From CAYFWF01 sp964346815 (lineage in GTDB: Bacteria > Acidobacteriota > Aminicenantia > Aminicenantales > Aminicenantaceae), in contig CAYFWF010000007.1 of the NCBI GenBank assembly GCA_964346815.1, positions 1-64,000 on the forward strand: a stretch of DNA of 64,000 nucleotides. Direction: 5' to 3'. The notes below the pieces were generated by a model that made no database searches, was not told the origin of the DNA, and was given only the letters and a program-made list of their open reading frames with translations. The translations under genes and the position numbers were made by a program. Below are positions 6,392-14,715 of the stretch, in pieces. The first letter of the stretch is position 1; each line of letters opens with the position of its first letter.

Positions 6392-9028
6392 TTACAGCCT
6401 GAAGCCATACGAAAATTTGACCAGGAAGACGTTGTGGGGGTGGATATCGAAGAGGCTGCGTAAGTCGTTTCCGTAGGAGAAGTCTCCGTTGGATGAAATG
6501 CCTGTCCTGCCCTGTGACCATACGAGGAACAGGACCGACCCTGGCTTGTACTCCCATCTAAGGACCAGGTTGGAACGAAACTGGAGAAAGTTAAAGTTCG
6601 GGTCCTCGAAGCTGTAATCGATCGTTCCGTCTATGTTTTCGTCGATATTGTAAACGCCTGAATCCTTATCGAATGAGATCTCTTCTTCCATGAATGTGTA
6701 GTAACGATCATTGTAATTTTGAGCCCTTGAATCCGTGATGTGCTTGAATTCTGCATAATCTCCTGCGGATACAAAGGGCTGTCCGTAAAACTGAATCGAA
6801 AGGTCGGGCGTCAGGCTGATATTGAACCTTAAGGTGACAGCGAGGGTTTTCTGGTCGATCCGTCCAAAGATGTATCTGTCCTCATTTTCGAGACTACCGG
6901 ATTCCACATACTGAAGTTCCTGTTTGTTCACATCATAAGACGGCATAACAGAGATGGATACAGCGCCGCTTGGCGTGTAGCTCAAACCTGCCTGATAGCT
7001 CAAGTACTTCGAGTTTCCATCGTCGCTGAAAGAGGACCAACTGCTGACCTGAAAGCGGAGTTTTTTCCGGGAGTCGGTGCCGAAATTGAAGGATGGAGAC
7101 CACCTGCCCGGCCATCTCAGTGAAGGGCCCCCACGGAGAAGGGATTTTGCCAAACTCTCTTGGTTTCTGTTGATGGACACGGAAAATGTGTAGTAGTTTT
7201 TGAATTGGCCGTAAACGCCAAAATTTCCGCCCGAAAAGATTTGCTCGCCGCTGAAATCCCAGCCCATCCACTGGTTGAAATTAAAGTTGAAGTTGCGGAA
7301 GATGCTGAAGGGTTGGTAGATGTTGTATCCCGCCCAGATGAACTGCATGATTTTGTCCGCATCCCGGAGATAGCCCATGTCGTTGAGCTCGAGCCCAGGA
7401 GAGCGAAAGGTGAAGCCGCCCACATACTTCAGACTGCCGCCCCCGAGCTTTCCGCCGACCAATGTCCCTCCCCATCCGGATAAAGAGGTCCGTTTGGGAT
7501 CCAGGGTTACATGATCGGCATCCGGGCGCTGGAAATAACGGAGGGGAGACATCTGGGTTTCGAGGATGGCTTCCTCCGATCCGCGGACATGGCTGAAAAC
7601 CGTATTTCCCTGGATGAAGTAGGTTCTGTCTTTCCACGTGTGGTAAAAGTCCAAACCTCCGGTATAAGCTGCACTGTGTAGAAAATCCAGGTGGGTATCC
7701 TCGATGTTGCGGTTTGTGGCTGTGGCCATGGCACCGATGAGTGTGTTTCCCCTGTTGTAGTCCTTCTGAAGTCTGAGTCCAAAATAGTTCGTAAGCGGCT
7801 CGACGGTCTCTTGCCGAAGCTGTCCCAGAAAACTGATATCGGCTCTTTCTCTGGCTGTAACGCTTTCGATGATGCCGATGGAGAGTCCGTTCTTTGTCTT
7901 TCCTGTAAGCTTAAAGGCTCCCAGAATGGATGTGTTCTGGGGAACATCCATATACTCATCCTCTACCGTCGAAGGAGAGTGGTGCGGTCGTGCTCCGATC
8001 CTTCGGGTGTAAAAAAGGTTGTCGCTCGATAAATCCCCGTCTCCGAGCATGAGCCGGAAGCTCAGAATATTCCTTCCCTCTATAAAAAAGGGTCTTTTTT
8101 CTTCAAAATAGGTCTCGAAGGCGGTGAGGTTTACCTCGGATGGATCCGCCTCGACCTGACCGAAATCGGGATTGACAGTGAAATCCAGTGTCAGGTCGCT
8201 GGTCATACCGATCTTTCCATCCAGACCGCCCATAAATTGGCTCGAACGCCCCATGGCAAAAGGATTGCCCGCCTCGTTTTGGAAGGTCTGGACATTTGCT
8301 ACTGTATAAGGGAACAACTCAACCTGGCGCTGGGCCTTGATGTTTTCGATGCCTTCCAGCCTGCCGAATTGGCTCACCCATCCTGAAGAATCCCTGGGAA
8401 TGAACTGCCAGTGTGAGGTTTCTTCTTTCCGGAAAAGCATCCGTGTGAGCTGAAGACCCCAAACCTGGCTCGCCTTATTTCCATAGCGGAGCTGGGATAA
8501 GGGAATTCTCATTTCTGCATTCCAGCCTTCCTCATCGGTATCGGTCTTCACGTACCAGATCGGATCCCAGTTGGGATCTTCGTTCTCCCCATCACTTGAG
8601 ATCACCTGGTCTGCCTTGACTCCGGCTGCATTGACGGAAAAGCAAAAGGCTGTCCGCTGGTCATAATAGCTGTCGATTTCGATTCCCACCCAGTCTCCTT
8701 CGAAATCGTCCCGTCTGGACATGCGCTGTTCGATCTTTTGAGGTTCTGTATCGAAGGCCTGAATTGCGATGTAGATGTTTTTTTCATCATAGAGAATCTT
8801 GAAGGCCGTTTTCTGGGAAGGTTCCTGGCCCTCATAGGGTTTCCTCTGGATAAACCCGCTTTCCCACTCTCCCCTCTGCCAGACAGGATCGTCGAATCTT
8901 CCATCGATAATCGGTGGGTGAGGATTTATGTGATTGGCGACATAGACTTTCTTCCCTTTCTCAACTGAAAAGGCGAAGGAAAAAACCATCAAGCCCGCAG
9001 CGACGAGTGCTCCGCATCTTTTCATCAT
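6392..9028 (-). CDS. DUF5916 outer-membrane protein with N-terminal CBM9-like domain
   Basis: An 878-residue secreted protein. The start at 9028 (MMKRCGALVAAGLMVFSFAF) has AAAGGAG upstream and gives a normal signal peptide; an upstream extension to 9103 lacks one. Residues about 35-230 form a CBM9-like fold (PPIIDGRFDDPVWQRG, KILYDEKNIYIAIQAFD, DWVGIEIDSYYDQRTAF). The remainder is a DUF5916 region rich in alternating beta strands, with TVNPDFGQVEADPSEVNLTA and EKRPFFIEGRNIL, characteristic of the family, ending in an aromatic-containing strand (FLVKFSYGFRL) typical of barrels inserted by the BAM complex. The likely location is the outer membrane and the likely ligands are sugars or peptides; the function is not established for the family. 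Confidence 0.8.
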   Translation of the reverse strand: MMKRCGALVAAGLMVFSFAFSVEKGKKVYVANHINPHPPIIDGRFDDPVWQRGEWESGFIQRKPYEGQEPSQKTAFKILYDEKNIYIAIQAFDTEPQKIEQRMSRRDDFEGDWVGIEIDSYYDQRTAFCFSVNAAGVKADQVISSDGENEDPNWDPIWYVKTDTDEEGWNAEMRIPLSQLRYGNKASQVWGLQLTRMLFRKEETSHWQFIPRDSSGWVSQFGRLEGIENIKAQRQVELFPYTVANVQTFQNEAGNPFAMGRSSQFMGGLDGKIGMTSDLTLDFTVNPDFGQVEADPSEVNLTAFETYFEEKRPFFIEGRNILSFRLMLGDGDLSSDNLFYTRRIGARPHHSPSTVEDEYMDVPQNTSILGAFKLTGKTKNGLSIGIIESVTARERADISFLGQLRQETVEPLTNYFGLRLQKDYNRGNTLIGAMATATNRNIEDTHLDFLHSAAYTGGLDFYHTWKDRTYFIQGNTVFSHVRGSEEAILETQMSPLRYFQRPDADHVTLDPKRTSLSGWGGTLVGGKLGGGSLKYVGGFTFRSPGLELNDMGYLRDADKIMQFIWAGYNIYQPFSIFRNFNFNFNQWMGWDFSGEQIFSGGNFGVYGQFKNYYTFSVSINRNQESLAKSLLRGGPSLRWPGRWSPSFNFGTDSRKKLRFQVSSWSSFSDDGNSKYLSYQAGLSYTPSGAVSISVMPSYDVNKQELQYVESGSLENEDRYIFGRIDQKTLAVTLRFNISLTPDLSIQFYGQPFVSAGDYAEFKHITDSRAQNYNDRYYTFMEEEISFDKDSGVYNIDENIDGTIDYSFEDPNFNFLQFRSNLVLRWEYKPGSVLFLVWSQGRTGISSNGDFSYGNDLRSLFDIHPHNVFLVKFSYGFRL

Positions 9029-9346
9029 TCTTTCTCCTTTGAACAACCTCTGCTGCATCCATCTCCATATATAAGACACCTTCGGAGGGAAAAAGGTTGA
9101 CACTGGACAATATAAAAAAGTCTGTTTTTTAGGTCTCTCTTATTTTGTGCGGGCTTGATTTTCAATGTGTATCATCTCCATCAGGCATGTCCTCCGCTCT
9201 TGTTCGGATCTTTAACGCCATTCCCTCATCGTCCTTCTGAGCGGCTGCGTAACTCACCTCTTAGCTCTGGTAAATTTTCCCATTGTCCTCTTTTTTTCTC
9301 CAGGCATCTTCGTTCACCCAAGGCAATGCTCAATACATACTCGCCG

Positions 9347-9370
9347 ACAATATGGGGAAACCCATATTGT
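9347..9370. repeat. Perfect 10-bp hairpin with GAAA loop
   Basis: ACAATATGGG (9347-9356) and CCCATATTGT (9361-9370) are exact reverse complements around the tetraloop GAAA. A GNRA loop on a 10-bp stem would be very stable in RNA. No U-run follows at once, so it is not a textbook terminator. Confidence 0.6.
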
Positions 9371-9382
9371 TTCTCTCGAAGA

Positions 9383-9408
9383 ACGACAGCGTTTGGAGAA
9401 ACACTGTT
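9383..9408 (+). repeat. Interspersed hairpin repeat, copy 1
   Basis: The 26-nt sequence beginning ACGACAGCGTTTGG matches the copy at 58574-58599 at 25 of 26 positions. In copy 2 it folds as ACAGCGTTT-GGAG-AAACGCTGT; here one stem base differs (AAACACTGT). The two copies are 49 kb apart in intergenic DNA, so this is a genuine interspersed REP-like unit. Confidence 0.6.
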
Positions 9409-9731
9409 GGGGGTTCCAAGGGGGTATGTCCCGTTGGTCGCAGGGCGTAGCCCGAGAAGGGGAGGTAGCGAGCATGGCGAGCGTTGGAAGGGAGAAGTCA
9501 GTTCCCCCTCCAAGGAGATTCGGGAAGGCTAGATCCTCAATGACGCCACAGACATACCTGATGTATTTTTCAATTAGATTTTACCCACACAAAATGGGAG
9601 AGAGATGTTCTCTTTTTGGAATCCTAGTAACTGATCGAGGAGACCGGTTAAATGGCGGCAGTGTCGGAAGTAGCCATCGTATGCTCAATTTGCTATCCTA
9701 GATTTCGTCGCTGAATTAAAGGGCAAAAATT

Positions 9732-11648
9732 ATGTTTGAGGCAGAGCATGTGATTGTCGGGACTGCCGGTCACATAGACCACGGCAAGACCCTTCTGGTG
9801 AAAGCCCTGACCGGAATCGACGCAGACACTCTGTCAGAAGAGAAACGCCGCGGCATCACGATCGAACTGGGATTTGTTTTTATGGACACCCCAGGCTATG
9901 ACAAACAGATCGTCTTTATCGATGTCCCAGGCCATGAGAGGCTGATCAAAACCATGGTGGCCGGAGCCAGCAATATCGATGCGGCTCTGTTTGTGATCGC
10001 TGCCGATGAAGGTATCTCCCTTCAGACAAGGGAACATTTCGACATTCTCCGACTCCTCGGGATCGAGAGAGGAGTCACCGCTCTCACTAAGATAGATTTA
10101 GTGAGCCCTGAGCGTATACAGGAATTGACGAACCAGGCCGAAACATTTCTGAAAGGTTCATTTCTGGAAGGAGCCTCTATCATTCCTGTCTCTGCAGTGG
10201 ATGGCAGAGGTGTGGATGATCTGAAAAAGGCTTTGATGGAGTTAGGTCAGACTGTGGGAAAAAGACGCGATAGCGGGATCTTCCGTATGCCGATCGACAG
10301 AGTTTTCTCCATGCGGGGATTCGGGACGGTCATTGCTGGAACAATCCTTTCTGGGGAGATCAAGGAAGGGGACAAGATCGAGATCTATCCCGATGGGATC
10401 AAAACTAAAATTAGAGGCATACAGGTCCACCATCGAAAAGTCAAAGAATCGGTCTTGGGGAGGCGCACCGCTTTGAACCTTCGAGATGTAAAAAAAGAGC
10501 TTTTAAGACGAGGACAATGCGCCGGTGAGCCCGTCTCTCTAATCCCGACTTACAGATTGGATGCCCGTCTCAGACTGCTCGAAAATTATGGAGGGCAGTT
10601 TAAAAACCGAACACGGGTAAGGCTTCATGTCGGGGCTGCTGAAATCATTTCAAGAGTCATCCTTCTCGAGAAAGATGTGCTCTCTTCCGGACAAGAATCG
10701 CTGGTTCAGTTCGTTCTTGAGGCTCCGACAGTGGCACTTCCTGGAGACCGGTTTGTTATCCGTACTTTTTCCCCTTTGACGACCATAGGTGGGGGAACCC
10801 TACTTGATGCTGCTCCTTCGAAGCATAAAAGGCTCGATTCTCAGGTCATCCGGGGACTCCAGAGACTCGGAGGCGATGTTCATGAGAGGATTGAACAGGT
10901 TGTGTTGGACTCGGGCAGCAGGCCGATGAACGCTTCAGGTATAAGGCTTAGGGTCGGAGAAAGTGAAGATCTAGTGGAACAGGCAATGGAAAAACTGGAG
11001 AAAAAGGAAAAGATCGTAAGAATAGAAGAGCATAGAGAAGTAAAATACATTCACAGAAATTTTTTTGCGGATTTGGAGCAGAGATTGGTGTCTCAGGTCC
11101 AGGCCTACCTGGATACATATCCACACCGTGCCTCCATGCCTTATGAAGAACTCAGATCGAAATTCCTCAGATTGACAGACAGTCAAACCTTCAAGACCGT
11201 CGTTTCTCACCTCGAAGAAAAGAAAAAAATTTCGAGAAGAGGGACTGATCTGATTCCGGTCGGATACCAACCGAGTTTGAAACCGAAAGACCGGGAGATT
11301 TCCCAAAAAATTGAAAAAGTCTATCAGAGTGCGGGATTTGCTGCTCCCCTTGCGGATGACGTTCGTATCAAGCTGAGACTCAACCCGAAAGCTTTCCAGG
11401 AAGTGATGTATATTCTGTATGAGAAAGGGGTGCTTGTGCGCCTCAGCGATAAGGTCATCTATCACAGGGATTCGGTGGAAAAAGCCAGGCGGATTGTTAC
11501 CCAATACCTGGAAAAATATCCGGGTATTTCCGTTGCCGACCTGCGGGATATCCTCAAGCTTTCCCGAAAATACGCGACGGCTGTGCTGGAATATTTCGAC
11601 CAGATAGGATTGACAAAACGGGAAAAGGATGTTCATATTTTAAGATAG
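9732..11648 (+). CDS. selB: Selenocysteine-specific translation elongation factor SelB
   Basis: SelB is the dedicated EF-Tu-like GTPase that carries Sec-tRNA to UGA codons marked by a SECIS hairpin. The 638-residue protein has G1 GHIDHGKT (13-20), the switch I segment RRGITIELGF, G3 DVPGHE (64-69) and G4 TKID (118-121), followed by two beta-barrel domains (DRVFSMRGFGTVIAGTI) and a C-terminal region of about 270 residues rich in winged-helix units that binds SECIS RNA. The length fits full bacterial SelB. AAAGGG precedes the ATG. The tRNA-Sec gene begins 5 bp after the stop, so the pair may be co-transcribed. It is the decoding machinery needed by the selenoprotein at 781-2298; selA and selD are not in the window. 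Confidence 0.95.
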   Translation: MFEAEHVIVGTAGHIDHGKTLLVKALTGIDADTLSEEKRRGITIELGFVFMDTPGYDKQIVFIDVPGHERLIKTMVAGASNIDAALFVIAADEGISLQTREHFDILRLLGIERGVTALTKIDLVSPERIQELTNQAETFLKGSFLEGASIIPVSAVDGRGVDDLKKALMELGQTVGKRRDSGIFRMPIDRVFSMRGFGTVIAGTILSGEIKEGDKIEIYPDGIKTKIRGIQVHHRKVKESVLGRRTALNLRDVKKELLRRGQCAGEPVSLIPTYRLDARLRLLENYGGQFKNRTRVRLHVGAAEIISRVILLEKDVLSSGQESLVQFVLEAPTVALPGDRFVIRTFSPLTTIGGGTLLDAAPSKHKRLDSQVIRGLQRLGGDVHERIEQVVLDSGSRPMNASGIRLRVGESEDLVEQAMEKLEKKEKIVRIEEHREVKYIHRNFFADLEQRLVSQVQAYLDTYPHRASMPYEELRSKFLRLTDSQTFKTVVSHLEEKKKISRRGTDLIPVGYQPSLKPKDREISQKIEKVYQSAGFAAPLADDVRIKLRLNPKAFQEVMYILYEKGVLVRLSDKVIYHRDSVEKARRIVTQYLEKYPGISVADLRDILKLSRKYATAVLEYFDQIGLTKREKDVHILR

Positions 11649-11653
11649 ATATC

Positions 11654-11749
11654 GGGAGGGTATTGGTCCCGGTGGGCCTCCTGGTCTTCAAAACCAGTGC
11701 GGGGCTGTGAAAGGTCCTGGGTGGGTTCGACTCCCACACCTTCCCGCCA
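11654..11749 (+). tRNA. selC: tRNA-Sec (anticodon UCA)
   Basis: The 96-nt gene folds with an 8-bp acceptor stem (GGGAGGGT 11654-11661 with ACCTTCCC 11738-11745, one G-U pair) and a 5-bp T stem (GTGGG/CCCAC around TTCGACT), the 8+5 arrangement of bacterial tRNA-Sec. The anticodon arm is CTGGT-CTTCAAA-ACCAG with UCA at 11688-11690. A long extra arm lies at about 11698-11720, and the 3' end G-CCA is encoded (11746-11749). The position just after selB supports the call. It is charged with serine by SerRS and then converted to selenocysteine. Confidence 0.95.
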
Positions 11750-12046
11750 GGGGAGGGTGGAAAGCCTGTCTGACAGGAATTCACCCCAATATCAACAAAA
11801 ATTCACCCTGACATTCACCCGTAAAGACTATTGATTCATCGAAACTGCCCTGGCAACATTCTTATTGAAACGGTCATAAATAAAAAAGAAGGAGGTGGCA
11901 TTCCATCCGGGTGGAACTGTTAAGCTCGATAGAGAGGATAGGACAAAATCCAAAATTACCTTTTGAAATAAAACAAACACGAGTCATTGAAGTTATTACA
12001 ATGGTTATGAATACGAGAAATAACTTTTAATTTAGGAAAAGTTCCC
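11750..12046. other. Gap between tRNA-Sec and the GGDEF gene
   Basis: No gene is seen. The sequence is A/T-rich towards 12000 and should hold the promoter of the diguanylate cyclase gene, but no clear hexamer pair could be chosen. I looked for a c-di-GMP riboswitch because the next genes handle c-di-GMP and did not recognise one. Confidence 0.4.
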
Positions 12047-13423
12047 ATGGTATCTCTGCGTTATTTTGACGGTGCACTCGAAAAAACCAAAAAAAAATAT
12101 CTCAGGCTGAATATCGCCAATAAGATGATGCTCGGATTCCTGCCGCTCTTTATTTTGACAGTCCTGATGGCCGTTTATGCCCTGGCGAGTCTCAGCAGAG
12201 TCAACGGGATAAACAAAAGCATAGTTGAGAATGATCTTCCGCTCATGCTGGCGACGGATAAAATGATCAGCAGCCTCTATTCACAGGAACTCCATGGAAA
12301 TCGCTATATGATCCTTAAAAGTGCAGAAAATAAGGAGCTCTATGAGGATGAGAGCAAGGAATTCAAGAATCAGATTAGGGTCATCAATAGTCTTCCCGGA
12401 AAGGATCAAAGTGTGGTCGATCGTCTTTCTTCGCTCCATCAAGAGTATGAGTCCAACTTCAGGGATTGGTTTGAATCCATAGATATGTCGGCCTCTGACC
12501 AGAGCGGTTCAACAAAACTGATAGGGGAAAAACAGAGTGAATTGATTGGTCTTATTCGGGACATTTCGGCCCGGACCTCATCCGAGCTGCATGAAAAAAC
12601 GCGGGCGGCTTCGCTCATCGGTTCGACTTCATCTAGAATTTTCCTTGTGTTCTGTATTTTCAGTATATTGATCGGCTCAGGTGCTGCGTTCGCGATCACA
12701 AAAAATATTTCGGGTGCTATCATTCGTCTTAAAGATGCCACACAAGAAATATCAAAGGGGAAATTCGATTATTCTCCTGAAATATATAATCAGGACGAAT
12801 TGGGAGAGCTCTCGCTTTCTTTCTCTGATATGGCCAAGCGGTTGAAACGTCTGGAGGAAATGTATCTTGATACCAGCCCCCTTACACATCTGCCCGGCGG
12901 CATCGCGATAGAGAATATATTGAAAAAACGGATCGATTCCGGTTCATCATTTGCCTTTTGTCTTATTGACCTGGATAACTTCAAAGCATACAACGACCAT
13001 TATGGATATGCCAGAGGAAATCAGGTTATAAAAAATACGGCACAGCTCATTGAAAATGCAGTCAAAAAACATGGGACAGATCGAACGTTCTATGGACATA
13101 TCGGGGGGGATGATTTCGTAGTTATCACATCCATCGACCGCTATGCGAAAATATGCAGATTTGTCGTGACTCAGTTCGATAAGACAGTGGGTGAACTCTA
13201 TGACCCCGAGGATTTGAAGCAGGGTGCCATAATACGTGTATCCCGCAAAGGAGTGAAGAAAAAATTCCCCATCATGACAATTTCCATCGGAGTAGTCACC
13301 AACAAAAAAATGAAGCTGAAGCACGCTGTCCAGGTCGGGGAAATTGCAGCCGAGGTTAAAAATTATGCCAAGTCCAAACCGGGCAGCCTGTATTTTGTCG
13401 ACCGTAGGAAGAGAAATTCTTAG
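12047..13423 (+). CDS. Membrane diguanylate cyclase (sensor-HAMP-GGDEF)
   Basis: The product makes cyclic di-GMP from two GTP. The 458-residue protein has TM1 at about 28-50, a roughly 145-residue periplasmic helical sensor region (DLPLMLATDKMISSLYSQEL, resembling the four-helix-bundle sensor of chemoreceptors), TM2 at about 198-218, a HAMP linker (218-270) and a GGDEF domain. The active-site signature is HIGGDDF (residues 351-357), an accepted catalytic variant, with LIDLDNFKAYND upstream as the metal/GTP-binding strand. No RxxD product-inhibition site was obvious. It is followed by a coiled-coil protein and a PilZ receptor, suggesting a local c-di-GMP module. Confidence 0.85.
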   Translation: MVSLRYFDGALEKTKKKYLRLNIANKMMLGFLPLFILTVLMAVYALASLSRVNGINKSIVENDLPLMLATDKMISSLYSQELHGNRYMILKSAENKELYEDESKEFKNQIRVINSLPGKDQSVVDRLSSLHQEYESNFRDWFESIDMSASDQSGSTKLIGEKQSELIGLIRDISARTSSELHEKTRAASLIGSTSSRIFLVFCIFSILIGSGAAFAITKNISGAIIRLKDATQEISKGKFDYSPEIYNQDELGELSLSFSDMAKRLKRLEEMYLDTSPLTHLPGGIAIENILKKRIDSGSSFAFCLIDLDNFKAYNDHYGYARGNQVIKNTAQLIENAVKKHGTDRTFYGHIGGDDFVVITSIDRYAKICRFVVTQFDKTVGELYDPEDLKQGAIIRVSRKGVKKKFPIMTISIGVVTNKKMKLKHAVQVGEIAAEVKNYAKSKPGSLYFVDRRKRNS

Positions 13424-13494
13424 AGCTTCTTCCTGCACAGTTGGGGATGAATTGGGACGTATATGCGAAAAGATGTGATGTTTTGGATAAGAAA

Positions 13495-14133
13495 ATGAAG
13501 CGAGGGTCAGTCAACCAGGTCATATTTCTCGTTGTAATGGCTGTGCTGCTTTCCTCAGGACGATGCTCTTTGTTTCAAGCTCTTGGACTCGCTCAGCCGG
13601 TTTTTAGAGAAGACCTTTCCCTGCTTGCTCCTGAAGATTTTCCCGAGAAGATCAAACAGCTCGAAGCGATCGCTCAAAGCCATAAAAGCGAGCAGGTGCG
13701 CACTCGGGCGGTCTATTATATTGCACTCGCTCATTTGCATTACAATAACCCATCTCCGGATTACTCCAGAGCCCTCAAATATTTGGACAGGTACATCGCT
13801 CTCGATTCTGACAACAAAGATATAGATGAGATTGCGGCTTGGAAGTCTGCATTGCTAACCTTGGAGAGCTGCCTTATGGATTACGAGAAGCTCGAACAGG
13901 ATTATACGCGGTTGAAACAGGAATACGAGAGTGAGACTAAAAGTGCGAATAAGGATAGGGAATTACTGAACAAGAAGATAAACGATCTCGGTCAAATGAT
14001 CGAAAAGCAGAAAAAAGAGATAAACAGCCTGCAAGAGATCATAAAAAAACTGGATGCCGTCCACAGAGAGATAGAAAAGAAAAAGAGGATAAAAAATAAT
14101 GAGCAAAAATCATCCCCAAAACCACCCCGATAG
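13495..14133 (+). CDS. Exported coiled-coil protein of unknown function
   Basis: I do not recognise this as a named family. The 212-residue protein starting at ATG 13495 has a signal-like hydrophobic segment (QVIFLVVMAVLLSSG), a helical region resembling one TPR unit (AVYYIALAHLHYN ... ALKYLDRYIAL) at about 70-110, and a long charged coiled coil (about 125-205) ending in lysine-rich sequence. An earlier ATG at 13447 in the same frame is possible but would bury the signal peptide. SSGRC might be read as a lipobox, but Arg before Cys makes that doubtful. It lies between the GGDEF and PilZ genes, so a structural or secretion-related role under c-di-GMP control is conceivable. Confidence 0.6.
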   Translation: MKRGSVNQVIFLVVMAVLLSSGRCSLFQALGLAQPVFREDLSLLAPEDFPEKIKQLEAIAQSHKSEQVRTRAVYYIALAHLHYNNPSPDYSRALKYLDRYIALDSDNKDIDEIAAWKSALLTLESCLMDYEKLEQDYTRLKQEYESETKSANKDRELLNKKINDLGQMIEKQKKEINSLQEIIKKLDAVHREIEKKKRIKNNEQKSSPKPPR

Positions 14134-14173
14134 GGGATTGCGTTTAGAGGTGTCTAAAACTATCATTTGATCA

Positions 14174-14545
14174 ATGTCAGAACTATCAAGGGACTTGGGT
14201 AGGGAAGAAAAACGCAGGGAAAAGCGCGTAAAAAAAGAGAATAAGCTCATTTTCGAAGTCATCTCTACTGATAAAGATATAGAGAACAAAAAAATTTATT
14301 TCACTCTGACCAAAGATATATCTCTGGGGGGTGTCAACATCCGGACGGATACTTTTTTACCGGTCGATACATTGATAAAAGTCGATCTCCCTTTGCCGAA
14401 AATGCACAAGATTATCAGCGTGAGAGGCAAAGTTCGATGGATCAAAAGCCTCTACGAAGATGAGGTTTTTGAAGTCGGATTAGAGTTTGTGGATACGCCT
14501 CATGACGTGATCGTCTCCCTAATAGGCCATCTCTACGGGAAATAA
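14174..14545 (+). CDS. PilZ domain c-di-GMP receptor
   Basis: A 123-residue single-domain PilZ protein. The two c-di-GMP-binding elements are visible: the arginine motif RREKR near residue 14 and DISLGG (the D/NxSxxG element) near residue 54, followed by the beta-barrel with VRGKVRWIKS and EVGLEFVD typical of the family. Both binding motifs are intact, so it should bind the dinucleotide. It sits 40 bp after the coiled-coil gene and 750 bp after the diguanylate cyclase, on the same strand, so it may be the local effector. It is cytosolic, without a membrane segment. Confidence 0.85.
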   Translation: MSELSRDLGREEKRREKRVKKENKLIFEVISTDKDIENKKIYFTLTKDISLGGVNIRTDTFLPVDTLIKVDLPLPKMHKIISVRGKVRWIKSLYEDEVFEVGLEFVDTPHDVIVSLIGHLYGK

Positions 14546-14715
14546 GGATTTCGAGAAAAGGGAATCCCTGCTCCTTAAGACAATACCTCATTCCCGTCAT
14601 TTTAGGACAAAGCCCAGTAATTAGGGAGAAATGCTTACATAATTAGGCGCCAGCTTGAGGCAGTCTGCATAAAGTGCTACACTTTAATACCAAATTTCTT
14701 TTCGGAGGGTTATCC

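Larger units (their letters stand above)
9029..9731. other. Large intergenic gap with hairpin repeats before selB
   Basis: This stretch of 703 bp has no gene I can support; the frames in it are short, low-complexity and lack ribosome sites. It contains two hairpin-forming repeats (9347-9370 and 9383-9408) and, around 9411-9545, a GC-rich patch with opposed GGGGGTTCCAAGG / CCCCCTCCAAGG segments that could fold. It may be the remnant of a small non-autonomous mobile element. An AAAGGG ribosome site for selB lies at its 3' end. Confidence 0.5.

Noticed and set aside
9226..9513. Reverse-strand frame of 95 codons in the selB upstream gap
   Set aside because: The predicted protein is low-complexity and spans the hairpin repeats; there is no ribosome site. 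It is probably translation of the repeat region.
10971..11636. 221-codon reverse frame opposite selB
   Set aside because: Antisense to a well-supported gene and without similarity to any protein.
11554..11784. Reverse frame spanning the tRNA-Sec gene
   Set aside because: It runs across a tRNA with full cloverleaf structure; the frame is coincidental.
11750..12046. Possible c-di-GMP riboswitch before the GGDEF gene
   Set aside because: No GNRA-type stem arrangement or conserved core could be recognised by eye, so no call is made.
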